From positions 2,356,001 through 2,420,000 of the forward strand of contig NC_092631.1 in the NCBI RefSeq assembly GCF_039555335.1: a stretch of 64,000 nucleotides of DNA. Direction: 5' to 3'. A program made the translations under genes and the position numbers. Shown here one piece after another: positions 35,541-48,159 of the stretch (the first letter of the stretch is position 1; the number at the start of each line of letters is the position of its first letter). The notes beneath the pieces are model-generated. The model made no database searches. It was not told the DNA's origin and was given only the letters and a program-made list of their open reading frames with translations. The stretch comes from Amphiura filiformis. Lineage: Eukaryota; Echinodermata; Ophiuroidea; Amphilepidida; Amphiuridae.

Positions 35541-35679
35541 TTTGCTGTCTGTATGTGTATAAAGCTTCATATTGCACTTGTAGTCTAATAGACGAATCCA
35601 ACGAGCCAAGTCATGGTCGGGATTTGGTCGGCCATCTTTGGTTTCCCGCTAGCACCAACCTGGGGTTTTGAGCGCCCGA

Positions 35680-35920
35680 TTGTGCAAATAAAAGCCGCCT
35701 AACACCTGGAGAAGATGTAAAGACGAGGAGGGTTAATAGAATAATATATACAATAGAGGTAATCCTGTCTCATCTATTCATGCATAGTCCTTTTGTTCAT
35801 CCATTTGTACATCTATGAATAGATGCGACGGGATTACCTGCCGAATTATCTCTATTGTATTATTCTATTAACCCTCCTTGACCTTCTCTAGGTGTAAGGC
35901 GGCTTTTATTTGCACAACTG
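35680..35920. repeat. Foldback element with arms of about 100 bp
   Basis: TGCAAATAAAAGCCGCCT, GGAGGGTTAATAGAATAA, CAATAGAG and TAATCCTGTCTCATCTATTC are all mirrored between 35682-35790 and 35810-35919. Confidence 0.8.
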
Positions 35921-36123
35921 TTGGAACTGTATTGTGTTAGTAAACTGAAATCATTCTTTTGTCTACCTGTGTTTTCGCGGAAGGTGTAAAACGGGTGATG
36001 GAATGCAGTTTAAAATTTCCGCCAAGGCCGAATCATTTCACATTTTGGATGCATTGTAGCCGACGGGGACCCAACAAAAGGCTGCTAGTCAGGTGTAGGA
36101 ATGCGTGTATTTGGATTCCTCTA

Positions 36124-36486
36124 TACTGGTTTCATACTTTCCTGCCGCTTGCCGCTTTGCTGCTCTTAAGATGATTTAGCTTCACTGCGCAGTCGCACCA
36201 GAAACATTAGCAGTGACCAGCGGCAAGCCGATATATCGATCACTACACTGCTTTGTCCAAGCGGCAGCATCGCTGGGAGTTGAATTTAGGTAAACTCGGA
36301 TCGGTGCCGCTCTGACGCATGAGAACAAAATACGATTTTGGAGCGGTGATGAGCGGCAACAGTAGCTTACAATGTCATGCTGCTGCCGCTCAGCGGTGTG
36401 CCGCTCCGCTTGCAAACAAGTGCAAGCGGCAATGATCAAGCGTCACGCCGCTCTGCGGCAAGCGGCAGAAAGTATGAAACCAGCAT
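36124..36486. repeat. MITE rich in GCCGCT, with CTGGTTTCATACTTTC ends
   Basis: The ends CTGGTTTCATACTTTCCTG and its complement (36460-36484) flank a GC-rich interior with many GCGGCA/TGCCGC words. The frames at 35959-36174 and 36182-36439 fall in this repeat and are not genes. Confidence 0.75.
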
Positions 36487-36537
36487 TAGTTGTAAATTAT
36501 AATTTTTATGTGCTTTAGTGTGTTTTCTGCAACATTC

Positions 36538-36828
36538 CCAGCAAACACAAAATGTTCTTAAAATGTTTATTCAAAACGTTTAATAACATTTAATTGTCGG
36601 GTTATATAAAGATCATGAATACGTTTTTAAAACGTTATTGTAAAATATTTTGGGCAAATATTTTTGCAAAATATTTTATCAACAGTTAAATAACACTCTG
36701 TAAGAATGTTTTCTATCATGTTTTCAAAAATGGTTTATGAATGTTGAATGTTATTAAAACGTTTTTATACCCTTTATATAACCCGACATTTAAACCGTTT
36801 CTGTAAAACGTTGCGTGTTTGCTGGGTT
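36538..36828. repeat. MITE, CCCAGCAAA family, copy 2
   Basis: Same family as 10279-10556: CCCAGCAAACACAAAATGTT at the left, GTGTTTGCTGGG at the right, and GTCGGGTTATATAAAGATCA shared. Confidence 0.8.
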
Positions 36829-37596
36829 ATAGCATTTCTATGACCTGTCGGGAGGCTTGTGAATGGCGACATCTCCCTCATAATCCCCATACACCACTAG
36901 TGTCGTTACTATAATCCGCAGACCATACCTATGGACAGTGGACAAAGTAGGCTTGAATTATTGTGAACTGGTGTTTTGTTTACAATGAGGCTCTCTTACT
37001 TGTAACTTGTATGCCTAGTCCCCTTTGTTTACCCTATAATTCTAATTCCCTCCCACGTAACCAGTCTGGGCCTAAAAGTTTTGTGCCTGAAATTTACGTA
37101 TAACTGTAAGCATATACCATTTTAAATGGCCTATGCTGTAAGCGTCATCGATGACCAAATGTTACTGTATTGACGTCAGTTGCCTTATAAACGAGTAACC
37201 CCATTAGGCCAATCGCGGCGTTGGATTCACTGATTAACGATATGCTGTCGATGGCTGGACGCATAAGCGCCAATCCGGTTTGAAATGTGTGTGTGTGTGT
37301 GGGGGAGACAATCGGCCGAAACTGTCGAAAAGTGCTTGAAAAGAACAAAAAATGGGGCAATGCAACCCATACTAGATTTATGCAAAAATGATGGCGGTTG
37401 GGGTGTTAGTCGATCATTGATCCATGCAATCGGTCGATGCTATTACCATGGCTACATGCTCACCAGCCACCAGTGGTAAAGAACTGTCACCGTCGGACGC
37501 ATGACGATTGAATCGTGAATAGAAGATGTCAAGAAATCATTTAGTGTTCCTCCTTTTCACATAATTATACCTCTTCTTAAATATTCTGCAAACGTC
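36829..37596. other. Intergenic, downstream of the NLR gene
   Basis: A short (TG)n tract lies at 37286-37300. No coding region and no clear AATAAA for the NLR gene on the minus strand were found. Confidence 0.4.
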
Positions 37597-40500
37597 TTAA
37601 ATATTACTGTTGACACGACGTCCTCTGATGTACCCTATTATTGCACTAATCTCATCGCGTTCGAACGAAAGCATAACTCGGTTTGTTTCACCTTCGGATA
37701 AGCATCCCTCGTAACAATCTGTCAAGAACAATTCATCTTCGTCCATAGCTTCTTTCATTGGGCAAATCCGTCTTCTTTGATACAAGGTATTGGACATCTG
37801 TAAGTATGTTAAGCTTTCTAAATGCTGTAGGTTCTCGAGGATGATTCTAACACCCTTGGCTGAATATTTTTGTTGCTTATGTGGCCAATTTACTGTTCGA
37901 TCGCCAATTTGATGCTTTACAAAAATGCCCCCATATTCTGAGCACCATCCACCCATGTAGAGATGTGTCAGATGTTTCATACTTTCAAATGGCATCATGG
38001 CGACACATTCATTAGTAAGAGAACAATTCTTCATTGTCAATTCTCGAAGGCAACTTGATTTCTTTATACCGTGACACAAATCTGACATAGCACTGGTAAT
38101 GACGCTCCCGCTAATGTTAATTACTTTGACATTGGGAAGACTCTCCAAAGACTTTCCAAGTTTGGATATTCCCTGATCCTCTACATGGCCGTTGCGCAGC
38201 AATACATTTTCTAACTGTTGTAATGATGAAAGGCTTTCACAAATATCTGGCGACGCATCTAAGATCATGTTATCTGACAAGTTGATCTCAATGAGGTACG
38301 GCAGATTGTGTAGCGTTCTTGCTATCAGTTTGAAGCCATCTTCTGAAATCCTTGCCTTGCGTAGATTTAAAACTGAAAGACGTGGCAAATAAGGGAAAGA
38401 CTTTGCTAGCAATCTAACTGTTCCAGTATAAATATCTTCTGACATATTGTTAAGCCTCAAGTACCTACATGGTAGCGGGGTTGTAGATTTCTTCCGTTTG
38501 AAGTCACGAAGCTTCTTTTTACCTTCGCCAAAGAGCGTTGCAAATAATCCTCTACACTCGTCATTCCCTAAGTTCTCCAGATGTAACATGTGCAATGTTG
38601 ACAGAAATCGTCTAAGACTATTTGGAGGAACGTAGTAGTTAGTTATCACAAGCTTTCGCACCTTATGTGATGAGACAGAATTTAGTATAGTACCAACTGA
38701 ATTACGTGTCAAACTTTTATTCTTTGATTGAATCCCGTGTATGGAAAGACTGGTAAGATCTGTAAGCTGTGTTAATACCCTCTTCGTTTCTTGACGTTTG
38801 AAAGAAGTATTTGATAGATCCAACATTGTTATCCTTGGCTTCCTAGAATTATCATTGCAGTCCATTGTCAAGTTGGTTGTTCCACCACGTACACATAAGT
38901 GTTTTAGATTACGGGGATTACCCAAGTTGGAATTCACAATGTTGGTAGAATTTTCGACTTTGGAGAAAGTGCTTCCAAATAGGTTCCTCAACGCCTCGGA
39001 AGATAGAGTTTCTTTATCATCTGGTAATTGAAGACGTAGATTATATATTTGAGACATACACTGTAACAAATTCAGGCAAATTTCTGTCGTCCTCTTCGAA
39101 ATACTTTCGATTTCAATGTTGACATATGTTATCTTCTCAAGAATGCTACTTTCTGACGAGCTCATCTGACATGTAAGAAAGTATTCAAGCGCTAGAAGTG
39201 CCTCCAAGTTATTACCGATTACGAAATTCATTCGTGCCCATTCTTTGTGTTTTTTCAGAACAGGGAACAATATCGGCCATAGGCTGAACAAGGGTGTTAT
39301 ATGCTTACAAAGGTCTGGTAATTGTGTTTCGAATAACAGAAGTAATGGCAAAATCCATGGATCATTCTGACTTGAATCGGAACAACACAAACACATTTTT
39401 TGATCTTTCTTCAATCTTTCAACTATCAAATCAAATGACTTTTCTGTACATTTAGGCAATATAATTTCTGCCGCAGCTGTGCTAATACCACATGCAAATT
39501 GCATAATGTACCCCAAATCAGTAACGTTCTGCGATGTTATCTTTTCCACTATATCTACTAACAGCTTCCTGTTTGTCTTTTCTAGATCAGCCAAATATTT
39601 AGCGGCGCAGAATTCTTGGAACGTTTTGTGCAAGAAAGCTATGTTGTATTGAACTCTTAGACCTTTTGACTTTGTTCTTTCCCTTAACAGTAGTCCGAGA
39701 TTAGTAGCTCTATCAAGAATATCTTTTTCGAATTCACTTTCATGAAAAATTAACTTTCCTTCCGGGCGGTCAACAAATAACCCATTCAAGGCCACTTCAC
39801 CTAAGCCTATAAGTACTGCATTCACTTCGTCCTCTAGTTTGTCATAATCAATTTCAGACCTATACTTTACCCAGTTATGTTTCGCTATAAGTAAGAGAGC
39901 CTCATTGTAAACTTCTGTCGTTTTATCAGGTAAAGAATCGTCTTTTTCTTTCCATAGCATACAGATCATTGTGAGCAATATGGGTATCTTAGATAGGGCC
40001 CATTCTTTCGGTTTTATCAATAACCGCTGAAGCAGCGAATTTGCTTGATTAACATCCTCTCTTATACTATCAGGTGGATCCCTATATAAACTGGTGCCAA
40101 ACAGTGAAACATACGACGCATCGCCAAAAGAATCCACCAAATATTGTTTAGAAATGTTAAAAAATTTGGCAATAAATTCTTTTACTGCATCACTAGAAAA
40201 TTGTTTTAAGCTAGCATGAACTGTGGATGTACCAAAGCAGTCAATATATTTGGATACTTTATGTGGCCTTGTTGTTACGACTACATAACTCTCTGGCAGC
40301 CATTTCTTACTTAATAGTCTTTTAAACTGATTGGAGTTGGGTAAGGCCGCATCTTGTAACCATGGTGCCTCATCAAAACCGTCAAGAAGATATATACTTG
40401 AATCAGCATGAAAGGATAGATAATCAAATAACCCCTTGCTAGATACAAATGGTAAACACTGATCTTGTATTGCATCTATCAAACTCATACCTGGTTTAAT

Positions 40501-41111
40501 ATCACGTAAATCTAGCGCAAAGAGTAGCTTACATTTTGAGAACCATTTCGTCTCCTGCGTTACAGAATCCTGGAACTCTTCTTCTTGTGTGTGACACCTA
40601 GTAGTTGAAAGCAGCTTGTCCTGGAGAAAACATACACATGGCCCACACGCAAACACCATGTACACACATACGTCATAAACAATTGTTTGATCAGCCCATT
40701 GGAGACAAGGAAGTAAAACAAAAGCTATGATGATGACTAAAAGACCAAAGATTTGTAGTTGGTAATCACTATACCGTTTTAAGCCAGACTCTGCTTCTTT
40801 CTTCCGCACTTGTGGTCTTTGGCTTTTTGACCAATCGTACGCAATTTTTGATACTGTTGTTGTTTTGCCACTACCCGGTCCTCCTTGGATAAGAACACGT
40901 TTGACGTCTTTGTCATCTTTATCTTTGAGACCAAATAATTCATCATATGATTTCAATTCCTTTCCAGTCACGAGCTGTAGTTTTACGTAGAGTTCATCCA
41001 TACCGGCGAAATCTTCTGGCATACCTGGAAACAACGGCAACTTCCCTCGTGAATCCCTATAGTCCGCCATCAGCTGATCTCTGCATTTGTCCAAGTCAAA
41101 AGGAATTTCAT
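37597..41111 (-). CDS. HEPN-NACHT-LRR receptor, exon 4 (NACHT and leucine-rich repeats)
   Basis: NLR family innate sensor, predicted cytosolic NTPase that oligomerises on ligand binding. The acceptor TTTTGTTTTCAAATCATATATAG starts the exon in phase 1; the split codon joined to exon 3 reads Asp. In the 1561-residue model this exon covers 391-1561: an echinoderm-type DELYVKLQLVTG lead (about 429-440), Walker A GGPGSGKTTT (467-476), a hydrophobic double segment (about 509-553), LLFALDLRD (about 586), Walker B YLLDGFDEA (631-639), the sensor-like VVVTTRP strand, a NACHT-associated helical region, and leucine-rich repeats from about 1150 to 1500 (LDLSNTSF, LNLRKARIS, EINLSDNMI, VINISGSVI). The hydrophobic insert lies between Walker A and the next strand; see findings for the alternative that it is a 252-nt in-frame intron. 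Confidence 0.93.
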
Positions 41112-41398
41112 CTATATATGATTTGAAAACAAAAACAAAGTCAGAAAATTTCGAGAAAATGTGACGTTCCACCGTAGTAAGTATTAATATATTCAAAGGG
41201 AAATCACTATAGCTTCAAATATTTTACTTGATGGATTGACATAGTCGACAACCAACATACCTCAACGAGGGAAATGTGGTGACAAATACACTTGCAGATT
41301 CTTGCACGATTGGCAAAGAATTATATTTATAGATTTGAATGTGTACTTATTTCAAAAGCTTAAAGAAATGTTTAAATAATGCTGTAAACTGCCGCTTA

Positions 41399-44177
41399 CA
41401 CAGCAAAAAATAAGGAGTAAAGTGCTACCGACTAAAGTATGTTGATTAAAAAATAGAGCAATTATTTACTCATCAACGAGTAAAAGACGATATTTGACAC
41501 AACTCTTTGCCAGAGTAAAAAATGGTCAATGGAAAGAAGTAAAATATTTTAATCGCCACATTGTATTTTACTCAAATCGCGTAGTAAATTCAACACGCGG
41601 AGTAAGTTTAATTCGACGACGTATTAAAATTCATGTCATCATGGCGTATAAAAGCGGAGCCGGGATGCGGGTGCAGTGTCTGCTGGTGGAATGGAGTTTG
41701 TCAGCAGTACAACCAATGTTTGAAGGTACTAATTTCATTACTATTATTCATAACTTTATGTCCATATACCTGTTACACAATTTAGAAATCTTATTGTATG
41801 ATTTGAACCGGATATAGACAGGTTTTAAGTTAGTTAAGCTTATCAGTAATTGTCATCGGCTCACCATGCTAGCTGTGTATTTGCGATCGTAACTAATGTA
41901 CTAGTCTGAGCAACCTCGAAGTACATACGCTGATGTGGACCAGGCCCGGGGACCAGGGGCGTACATGTAGCAAGCGGATAGGGTGGACAAAGTCCATGGG
42001 CCCCGAGCAAAAGCGAAAATGAAGTGGATAGGGATCAGGGCTGATAAAGGAGATGTTTAGAAGGCCTCACACTACTCCTTGTCCATATGCCCCAAAGCTC
42101 TTGCTACGTCCCTGATCCTGATGTTGACTCGTGCCACATAACTTTTTTTGCAGTTATATGTAGTAGGAGAGTGAAACCATTGCAAAATATCACTTAAAAT
42201 TTTTTTCCATAGGCAGTTTTCTTTTTCAGTGCATTTATAATATTGATCTATATTTTACTTACAGATCAGATGTGACTTTGGGATTTTTGTGCTGCCCTAC
42301 CTCTTTCCAGGAAAGGTATTGAAGAAAGATGCACGAACGTCAGTCAACAGGTAAATTTCTATCAATAATGTTGCATTTAACTTGCCAATTTCTTTGTGCA
42401 TTTCAGAATACATGTAGTTCATTGAATGTGTGTAGTTCATGAAACCTCAAATGCCAAGGGAAAACCCCTATATAACCCCTTATCCTCACCGACAGGTGTT
42501 GGCTATCGTGAACTTTGTATAATCAACCGCGAATCTTATAATTATCTTGTTTACCATTTCTGTAAATTCTTGTCTCCTAAAGTTTGGGTCCCCTTGAAAA
42601 TAGCATTGCCCGCTATCACAGGAATAATAATATAATAATTATAAAGATATTTTAAATATTTGCAAAATCGCATGAAAGTAGAAATGCCAATGCAATGGGT
42701 GATTACCATGTAAATTACATGTAAATATGTCATATTTGCTTTAATATTTCAAGAATTTCAGCAAGAGTTTTCATTTTTGGTTATATACCATCTGACCAAT
42801 TATAGACAGTTTAAAAATAAGACATGCATAAATTTAGTTATTTGTGTTTTAAACCTTCCATCTGCTTCATCACTTTCGAGTACCAAACAAATTTTGATTT
42901 ATGGTTGATACAATGAAAAGGTGGTGGATTTTCTATTTTAAGGCAGCTTTATTTCACTTGAATAGTCCCAATCCATGAAATTAATGTCCTTTATTACATT
43001 TTCTTTTATTTTACATGTTTCAGGAAGGCACAGCTTTGGACTGGTTCCTCGCCAACTTTACTGGACGCACGCTGCCATTTATATACTTGTGAAGCAAGTT
43101 GAATCCAGAACTGTGTTTTTATATAAATGGATAGGCAAGCTTTTTCAATGCGCAACAGTGATGAAAGTTGTAGAACTTGTGGACAAGATATACCAAATCC
43201 TTCACATACAATGACTTAGCATATCCAGTACAGGATGATCACTGCTATTTGGCAGTTCCTGGACACTATATCAGCTACTAAAGAACCTGGTAACATTAGA
43301 CAATTCTTGAGTGATAAAAAATAATGAAGTGAAGACTTAATTTGTGTCCCATTTAAAACACTCAGCATCTATAACATTAATTTTCAAATGACTTTTTCAC
43401 ATCAAAAGTTTTGGGAGAGGTGACCGGCTTCTATTCTATGTTTGCTCACATTGGGTAATGAGACAATAGACATGCTATATTGTGATTTATTTGATACCTA
43501 TTTTGAAAATAAAACCAGGAAAAATGCAGAATATTATATTTAATTTTGTATTCTTTTCATTCTTTTAGTTTAAAATACTGCTTTGTTCCAGCTGCAGATG
43601 GAGACCCAATACAACTCGAAAGTGTTTTTTGCTTAATATTTGTTGAGTAAAATACGTTTCATGTTGCTCAAAATGTTGAGTAACACTTTACTATTCATCA
43701 TTTTGCAAATCTTTTCACTTAAGTTTTACTCAAATAATGAGTAATCGTTTTAATCAACACTTGCGTAAACCTTTACTCAAGGTTAAACGAGTAAATGTTT
43801 CCTTGTTTCAGAGCAAAAAAGGGAGCTACTCAATATTGGGTAAAATTTAATCAACAAACGTTGAGCAAATATTACTCCATAGTCAATGAGTAAAATTTAC
43901 TCTCATCTTTGAGTAAAAAAGGGAGCTACTCAATATTGAGTAAATTTTACTCAACAAAAGTTGAGCAAATATTACTCCAAGTGAAAGAGTAAATTTTACT
44001 CTCATCTTTGAGTAAAAAGGAGCTACTCAATATTGAGTAAAGTTTAATCAACATGTGCTGAGTAAACAATTAATCAACCGAAGCTGAGTAAAAATTACTC
44101 AAAATTCGACTAGCTCCCTTTTTACTATCGTGATGAGTAATATTTTACTCAATATTGAGCTTTTATTTTTTGCTGTG
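41399..44177. mobile_element. 2.8-kb terminal-inverted-repeat element inside NLR intron 3
   Basis: The ends CACAGCAAAAAATAA and TTATTTTTTGCTGTG are exact inverted copies flanked by TA on both sides (41397-41398, 44178-44179). It nearly fills the 3335-bp intron. The subterminal regions are rich in GAGTAAA/TTTACTC; at 43811-44110 a 99-100-bp unit (GAG.AAAAA.GGAGCTACTC) repeats three times. No transposase is visible. The middle holds TATAAAAG at 41647 and exon-like blocks with splice consensus (see findings). Candidate polyadenylation word AATAAA near 43508. Confidence 0.75.
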
Positions 44178-44446
44178 TAATCATGATAACTTATTAAGCG
44201 ATGCAAAGGGAACCAGCAATGCAGCTAACCGGTGAGTTCATGTATGAAATTAAAATATATAAACAAAAAGTCAGAATTCAGCAGCAAGTTTATCTGCTAG
44301 AGCATTATTGATTGATTTAGGGATTAATTTTTTGGTACTGTTTTATATGAGGAGTGCACAATGTTTTGTTGCCACATCGACCTCTTCTATACATTGGACA
44401 TTTTCTGTCCTGGTTAAGTTATCTTAAGCTAGGTCCATTTCAATAC

Positions 44447-44744
44447 CTTTGGGTTTCAAGACATCTTCAATTTTTTCTTCAGTAAGTCGAGCAGTGTCAA
44501 CAGCATCAGTAAGGCTCTTTTCAATTTTTCTGCTTGTCTCAGACAACTGCTCTATCTTGCTCTCAGCACTATGCAATCTTTCTCGATCTTGAGTTGTTTT
44601 CGTGTGAACATCCAGAGCTGTTTGTTCTACTTGGTACAGGCTTTTTGATAGACCTAGTACCTCTCCTTTCATCACCTGGAACTCCTTATTGATATCTTGT
44701 AGAAGTGATTCTTTCATCATGTTAGTCACTGGTTCAGATTGAAT
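44447..44744 (-). CDS. HEPN-NACHT-LRR receptor, exon 3 (coiled coil)
   Basis: The acceptor TTGATTTACTCAG (phase 0) and the donor AAAG|GTATTG bound 298 bp encoding residues 292-390. Heptad-like spacing of Leu/Ile/Val with many Glu, Lys and Gln (LHSAESKIEQLSETSRKIEK and neighbours) predicts a long coiled coil linking HEPN to NACHT. Read-through past the donor would stop after MDLA, so splicing to exon 4 is required. Confidence 0.85.
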
Positions 44745-45784
44745 CTGAGTAAATCAAAAGACAATTTTGTGTTAACAATAATATAGATGTCTCGTTTTGA
44801 TAATACAGGGTGGCCCTAAAATAAATCCACTGTTAAATCATTATTGTAACATGTCCATAAAGTAAATTAGTACAAACTGTCAATTGCAACGTCCACCATT
44901 ATGACCATACGAATACACCGTGCGTTTGTATCAAAGATGCAAATCACAATCTCTATACGGCCGATCTTTCGCGCATTTTGTATGAACCGCGCGTATGAAT
45001 GAAGTCAAAATTTTCACACTTCACTGTTGCTTTATTATAGCCTAACGATTTCTTACAAGCAAAAAGTGTGCATTTTCTACGTTGTCCGCACGTTCATTTC
45101 GTACGTGCAAAATCTTACTGGCTATTAAATAAGCGAGCTCGCTCCGTCACAGGAAAGTGATTTTGAATCACGGCGTTTGAAAATCACAACCTCTCTTCCA
45201 ATCAGACAGTATTGCCGTCCATTACTCTTTTGCTTACTATACTGGCTGTTGCCGCATTGGAGAGGAATGGCATATATAATATCGCCTGCAATATTGGTTA
45301 AATGTGGTATAGGCCTTGGGAATTTTAAAAGCACACGATAGGCGCCATTTATTACAGTTTAGTAAACTGTAAGGTTAGCTACAATTACAGAGTTTATATC
45401 CACTATTTCAATGTTCACATATTTACAAGGAACACGCATATTGGACACGTTATATTGGCTCAAGTCATTTACGTGGATTAAAATTATATTCGGTGTTGTT
45501 CTGGGACTGATATAAGAGATATTATTATTATCTCCCACTTTCGTTTTTTTCTTAACCATGGTAAGAAAAGCGGAAGACCTTTACCAGGGAAAATACACTA
45601 TACGTATATACATGACACGTGGCCGCTCCGACTTTTTATATGACAACATGAGAACTTCAAAACCTCACTCAACATAATTCAACTTTGAGATACGTTACAA
45701 TCCTAATAAAAAGTGACACAGAACACATAATGACCAATTAAAAAAACCAGCTGAACAAACAAAAAACAAACAAAGAAACTTTAC
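44745..45784. other. NLR intron 2
   Basis: AT-rich. The stretch 45125-45190 (AAGTGATTTTGAATCACGGCG) is a short dispersed repeat related, inverted, to about 56110-56200. No other feature seen. Confidence 0.5.
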
Positions 45785-45952
45785 CTCTTTTAGACGAGTG
45801 ATGACATCTTGGGACACTAGATGTGGATATACCTTTGCAAGCCACCTCGAAAAATCTTCAATGGTCGTAAAGATTTCTTTCTCTTTCTGCGCCTCGACTT
45901 TCATATTGTCATTAAGGGCCACGTGCGATAGCTCATTCCTGATTGCACTTAT
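45785..45952 (-). CDS. HEPN-NACHT-LRR receptor, exon 2 (HEPN active-site helix)
   Basis: A phase 0 exon of 56 codons between acceptor TTTTTTATCAACACAG and donor AAAGAG|GTAAAG, residues 236-291. It starts with AIRNELSHV, matching the R-[NDH]-x3-4-H signature of HEPN ribonuclease domains (Arg240, Asn241, His245), then an amphipathic helix (IEDFSRWLAKVYPHLV). The two halves of the predicted four-helix bundle are thus split between exon 1 and exon 2. Confidence 0.85.
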
Positions 45953-46359
45953 CTGTGTTGATAAAAAAACCCACATGAACAAAGAAGTAATTAACATAGT
46001 ATGATTTTACTGAAGTCTTTAATGATTCACACATTCAAGAGATGTACAACCCGGAACGAGTTGGAACCCCGGTAGTGTCGTTAGTTTGCTCACATGAAAG
46101 CTTAAGTTAACTTCAAAATTAATCTGGAGAAAGAATTTACTGCTAATTGTCCTTTTGTTAACCGTACGACACTTGGGAAGCCGATCCTGGCTGCGGAGGT
46201 AGGGTGCGTGCGCGCTTCTGATTATATTTCTAACACAAGTCACCCAAGTTCGGAAACTGGACGCTGATTGTACAATTTTATGAATAATGATTAGCAACAT
46301 TTTCATATATGTTAGCGCTCAAATCGTACAGAATAGATGAATAGACGCTAAAGTACGCC

Positions 46360-46760
46360 CAATTGGAGTTAAACGTGGTAAAAAGAATCCTCAATATGGC
46401 GTGAATATATTAAAAAGGGGTCATCAAGGGCAAATAGTATCACCAGCATGCTGCTGTTGCTATCACATGTAAAAATAATGAACATTGTCTGTGTGTATAT
46501 ATAAGCGCGAAATAAAATCTATGTCGACCGAGGTCAAAGGACATCTAGGGGTTAAATTTGAGACTTTGCTCGATTGGGTTTAAACTTGGTGGGTAGAATA
46601 CTTCATACGAGTGGAGCATGAAAAAATTAAATTGAGGTTATCCGAGGTCAAATGTCATCCAGGGGCTAAGTTTTAAACTTCGCCCGAATGGGCTTAAACT
46701 TGGTAAAAGTATCAATATGACGGGTGCATACCAACAAGTCGAAAAAGTCATCAGCGGTCA
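46360..46760. repeat. Minisatellite, about 127-bp units
   Basis: Three diverged units share AAAGGACATCTAGGGG-like heads, TTCGCCCGAATGGGCTTAAA-like middles and AAACTTGGT tails. Confidence 0.6.
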
Positions 46761-46778
46761 AACAATATCGCTATCATG

Positions 46779-47170
46779 CCCGGGGGGCACTCAACACAAA
46801 TGACCATACGGGTATGCTCCCCGGAAAGACCCCCCTTTTGGGTTTCGCAGCTCCGAAAGACCCCCTATATTTGACCAAAATAAAGCTCCGAAAGACCCTT
46901 GATTTTGATAATTTCGGCTCTGAAAGACCCAAAAATTGCTCATTCCTCATATTTTTTGTTTTTTCAGGCGATTTTCAACCAAAAAGCCAAGAAAGACCCT
47001 TGATTTTGACTTTTCGCAGCTCCAAAAGACCCCATTTTACTTGTTCACAGCCCGGTTCGCAGCTCCGAAAGACCCCTTTACCGGTACGCCGTCAGCTCCC
47101 AAAGACCCACCACTCAAAATTCCGGGGAGCATACCCACCAAAATTTTTTGATGTGCCCCCCCCCCCGGGC
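46779..47170. repeat. MITE with GCCCGGGGGGCAC ends and CCGAAAGACCC units
   Basis: The ends GCCCGGGGGGCACTCA and GATGTGCCCCCCCCCCCCGG are imperfect inverted repeats. Inside, CAGCTCCGAAAGACCCC recurs at least six times. The plus-strand frame 46724-47224 is repeat sequence, not a gene. Confidence 0.7.
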
Positions 47171-47204
47171 TATCATGCTGCTGGTGCTCTCACATCTACA
47201 GGTG

Positions 47205-47945
47205 CCCTGCAGAGGATGATTTAAGCACTACCCATCACTCCACTGGGGTCAACTTGCGGTTAGCACAGCTGTGTGACTCTCAGGGATAGCGCGAGGACAA
47301 AAATCAACGGGTCCAATTTAATTCTGGACCCTTTGGTACCTGCAAAACCAACATTTAAGGGGTCCAATGAGAATTTAAGGAGTCGACCTGTCCGAAATTC
47401 TAAACTTTGGAATTTGTCAAATATTCCAGTGAAATTATTAGTGTCATTGGCCTATGGTGATTTGGAAGATTTACTGATCTTTTTATTTTTCTACTTTTGA
47501 TCGCCTCCGTGCATCGTAAAACTAAGGAGTCCATACAGTTTTTATCGGACCCTTTGGTCACTTTCAACTTGTGATTTAAGGAGTATGGCCAAAATAAAAA
47601 AATAAGGAGTCCCTGGACGCGCAAACTCCTTAAATGCGACCCTGTGTGAGTGAACATGACACCACTGCTCACACACAGTATAGACGTGCATGGTTAAATT
47701 TGAATTTGGACTGATATATTTACAATAAAAACACATTCAAAATGTTGGTCGATTTCACATTTTATATTATCCTTTGTGCATACACCACTTTTGTTCTGAA
47801 ATCGACCAAGTAATAATGACACACACACAATTCTAAAACAACATCTTTTGCACAGAATTAAATGGGATTTTAAAAGTAAAGTGGCAGTTGAAACGCTCGT
47901 GATAACACTTTTACAGTGCATGATGGGGCTTCCTTAAATCATCCT
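47205..47945. repeat. Composite foldback element
   Basis: GAGGATGATTTAAG at 47212 and CTTAAATCATCCTC at 47932 are inverted copies. Between them TTAAGGAGTC and GGACCCTTTGGT words recur (47280-47640). It is non-coding. Confidence 0.5.
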
Positions 47946-48159
47946 CTGGGAGCCCTGTGACTGTGCCCTCACAGCTACAGGTCTGGGGTTCAAATCTCAA
48001 TGGGTCCTGATTTTTTTGCGATCTCAATTATCATATGTCAGTTTGCCAGAGCTTCATAAAGACCTTGTGTTTAGAATACCCCATCAATCAATCAGGTTGA
48101 GAAACCAGATATAATGTATATTCATTATTAACTTCGATCACAACCATAGAAACACATAC

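Larger units (their letters stand above)
45953..48159. other. NLR intron 1
   Basis: Holds three repeats: a tandem array of about 127-bp units at 46360-46760 (GAGGTCAAA, CATCxAGGGGxTAA, TTAAACTTGGT); a MITE at 46779-47170; and a composite foldback at 47205-47945 (GAGGATGATTTAAG and its complement near the ends, with TTTAAGGAGTC units inside). No exon seen. Confidence 0.55.

Noticed and set aside
37597..41196. NACHT frame starting at the ATG at 41196 as an independent gene
   Set aside because: The first 28 codons are intron sequence; the phase-1 acceptor at 41112 and the matching donor at 44446 join it to the coiled-coil exon.
46724..47224. 166-codon plus-strand frame with repeated KDP/ERP words
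   Set aside because: Produced by the CCGAAAGACCC repeat inside a MITE in the NLR intron.
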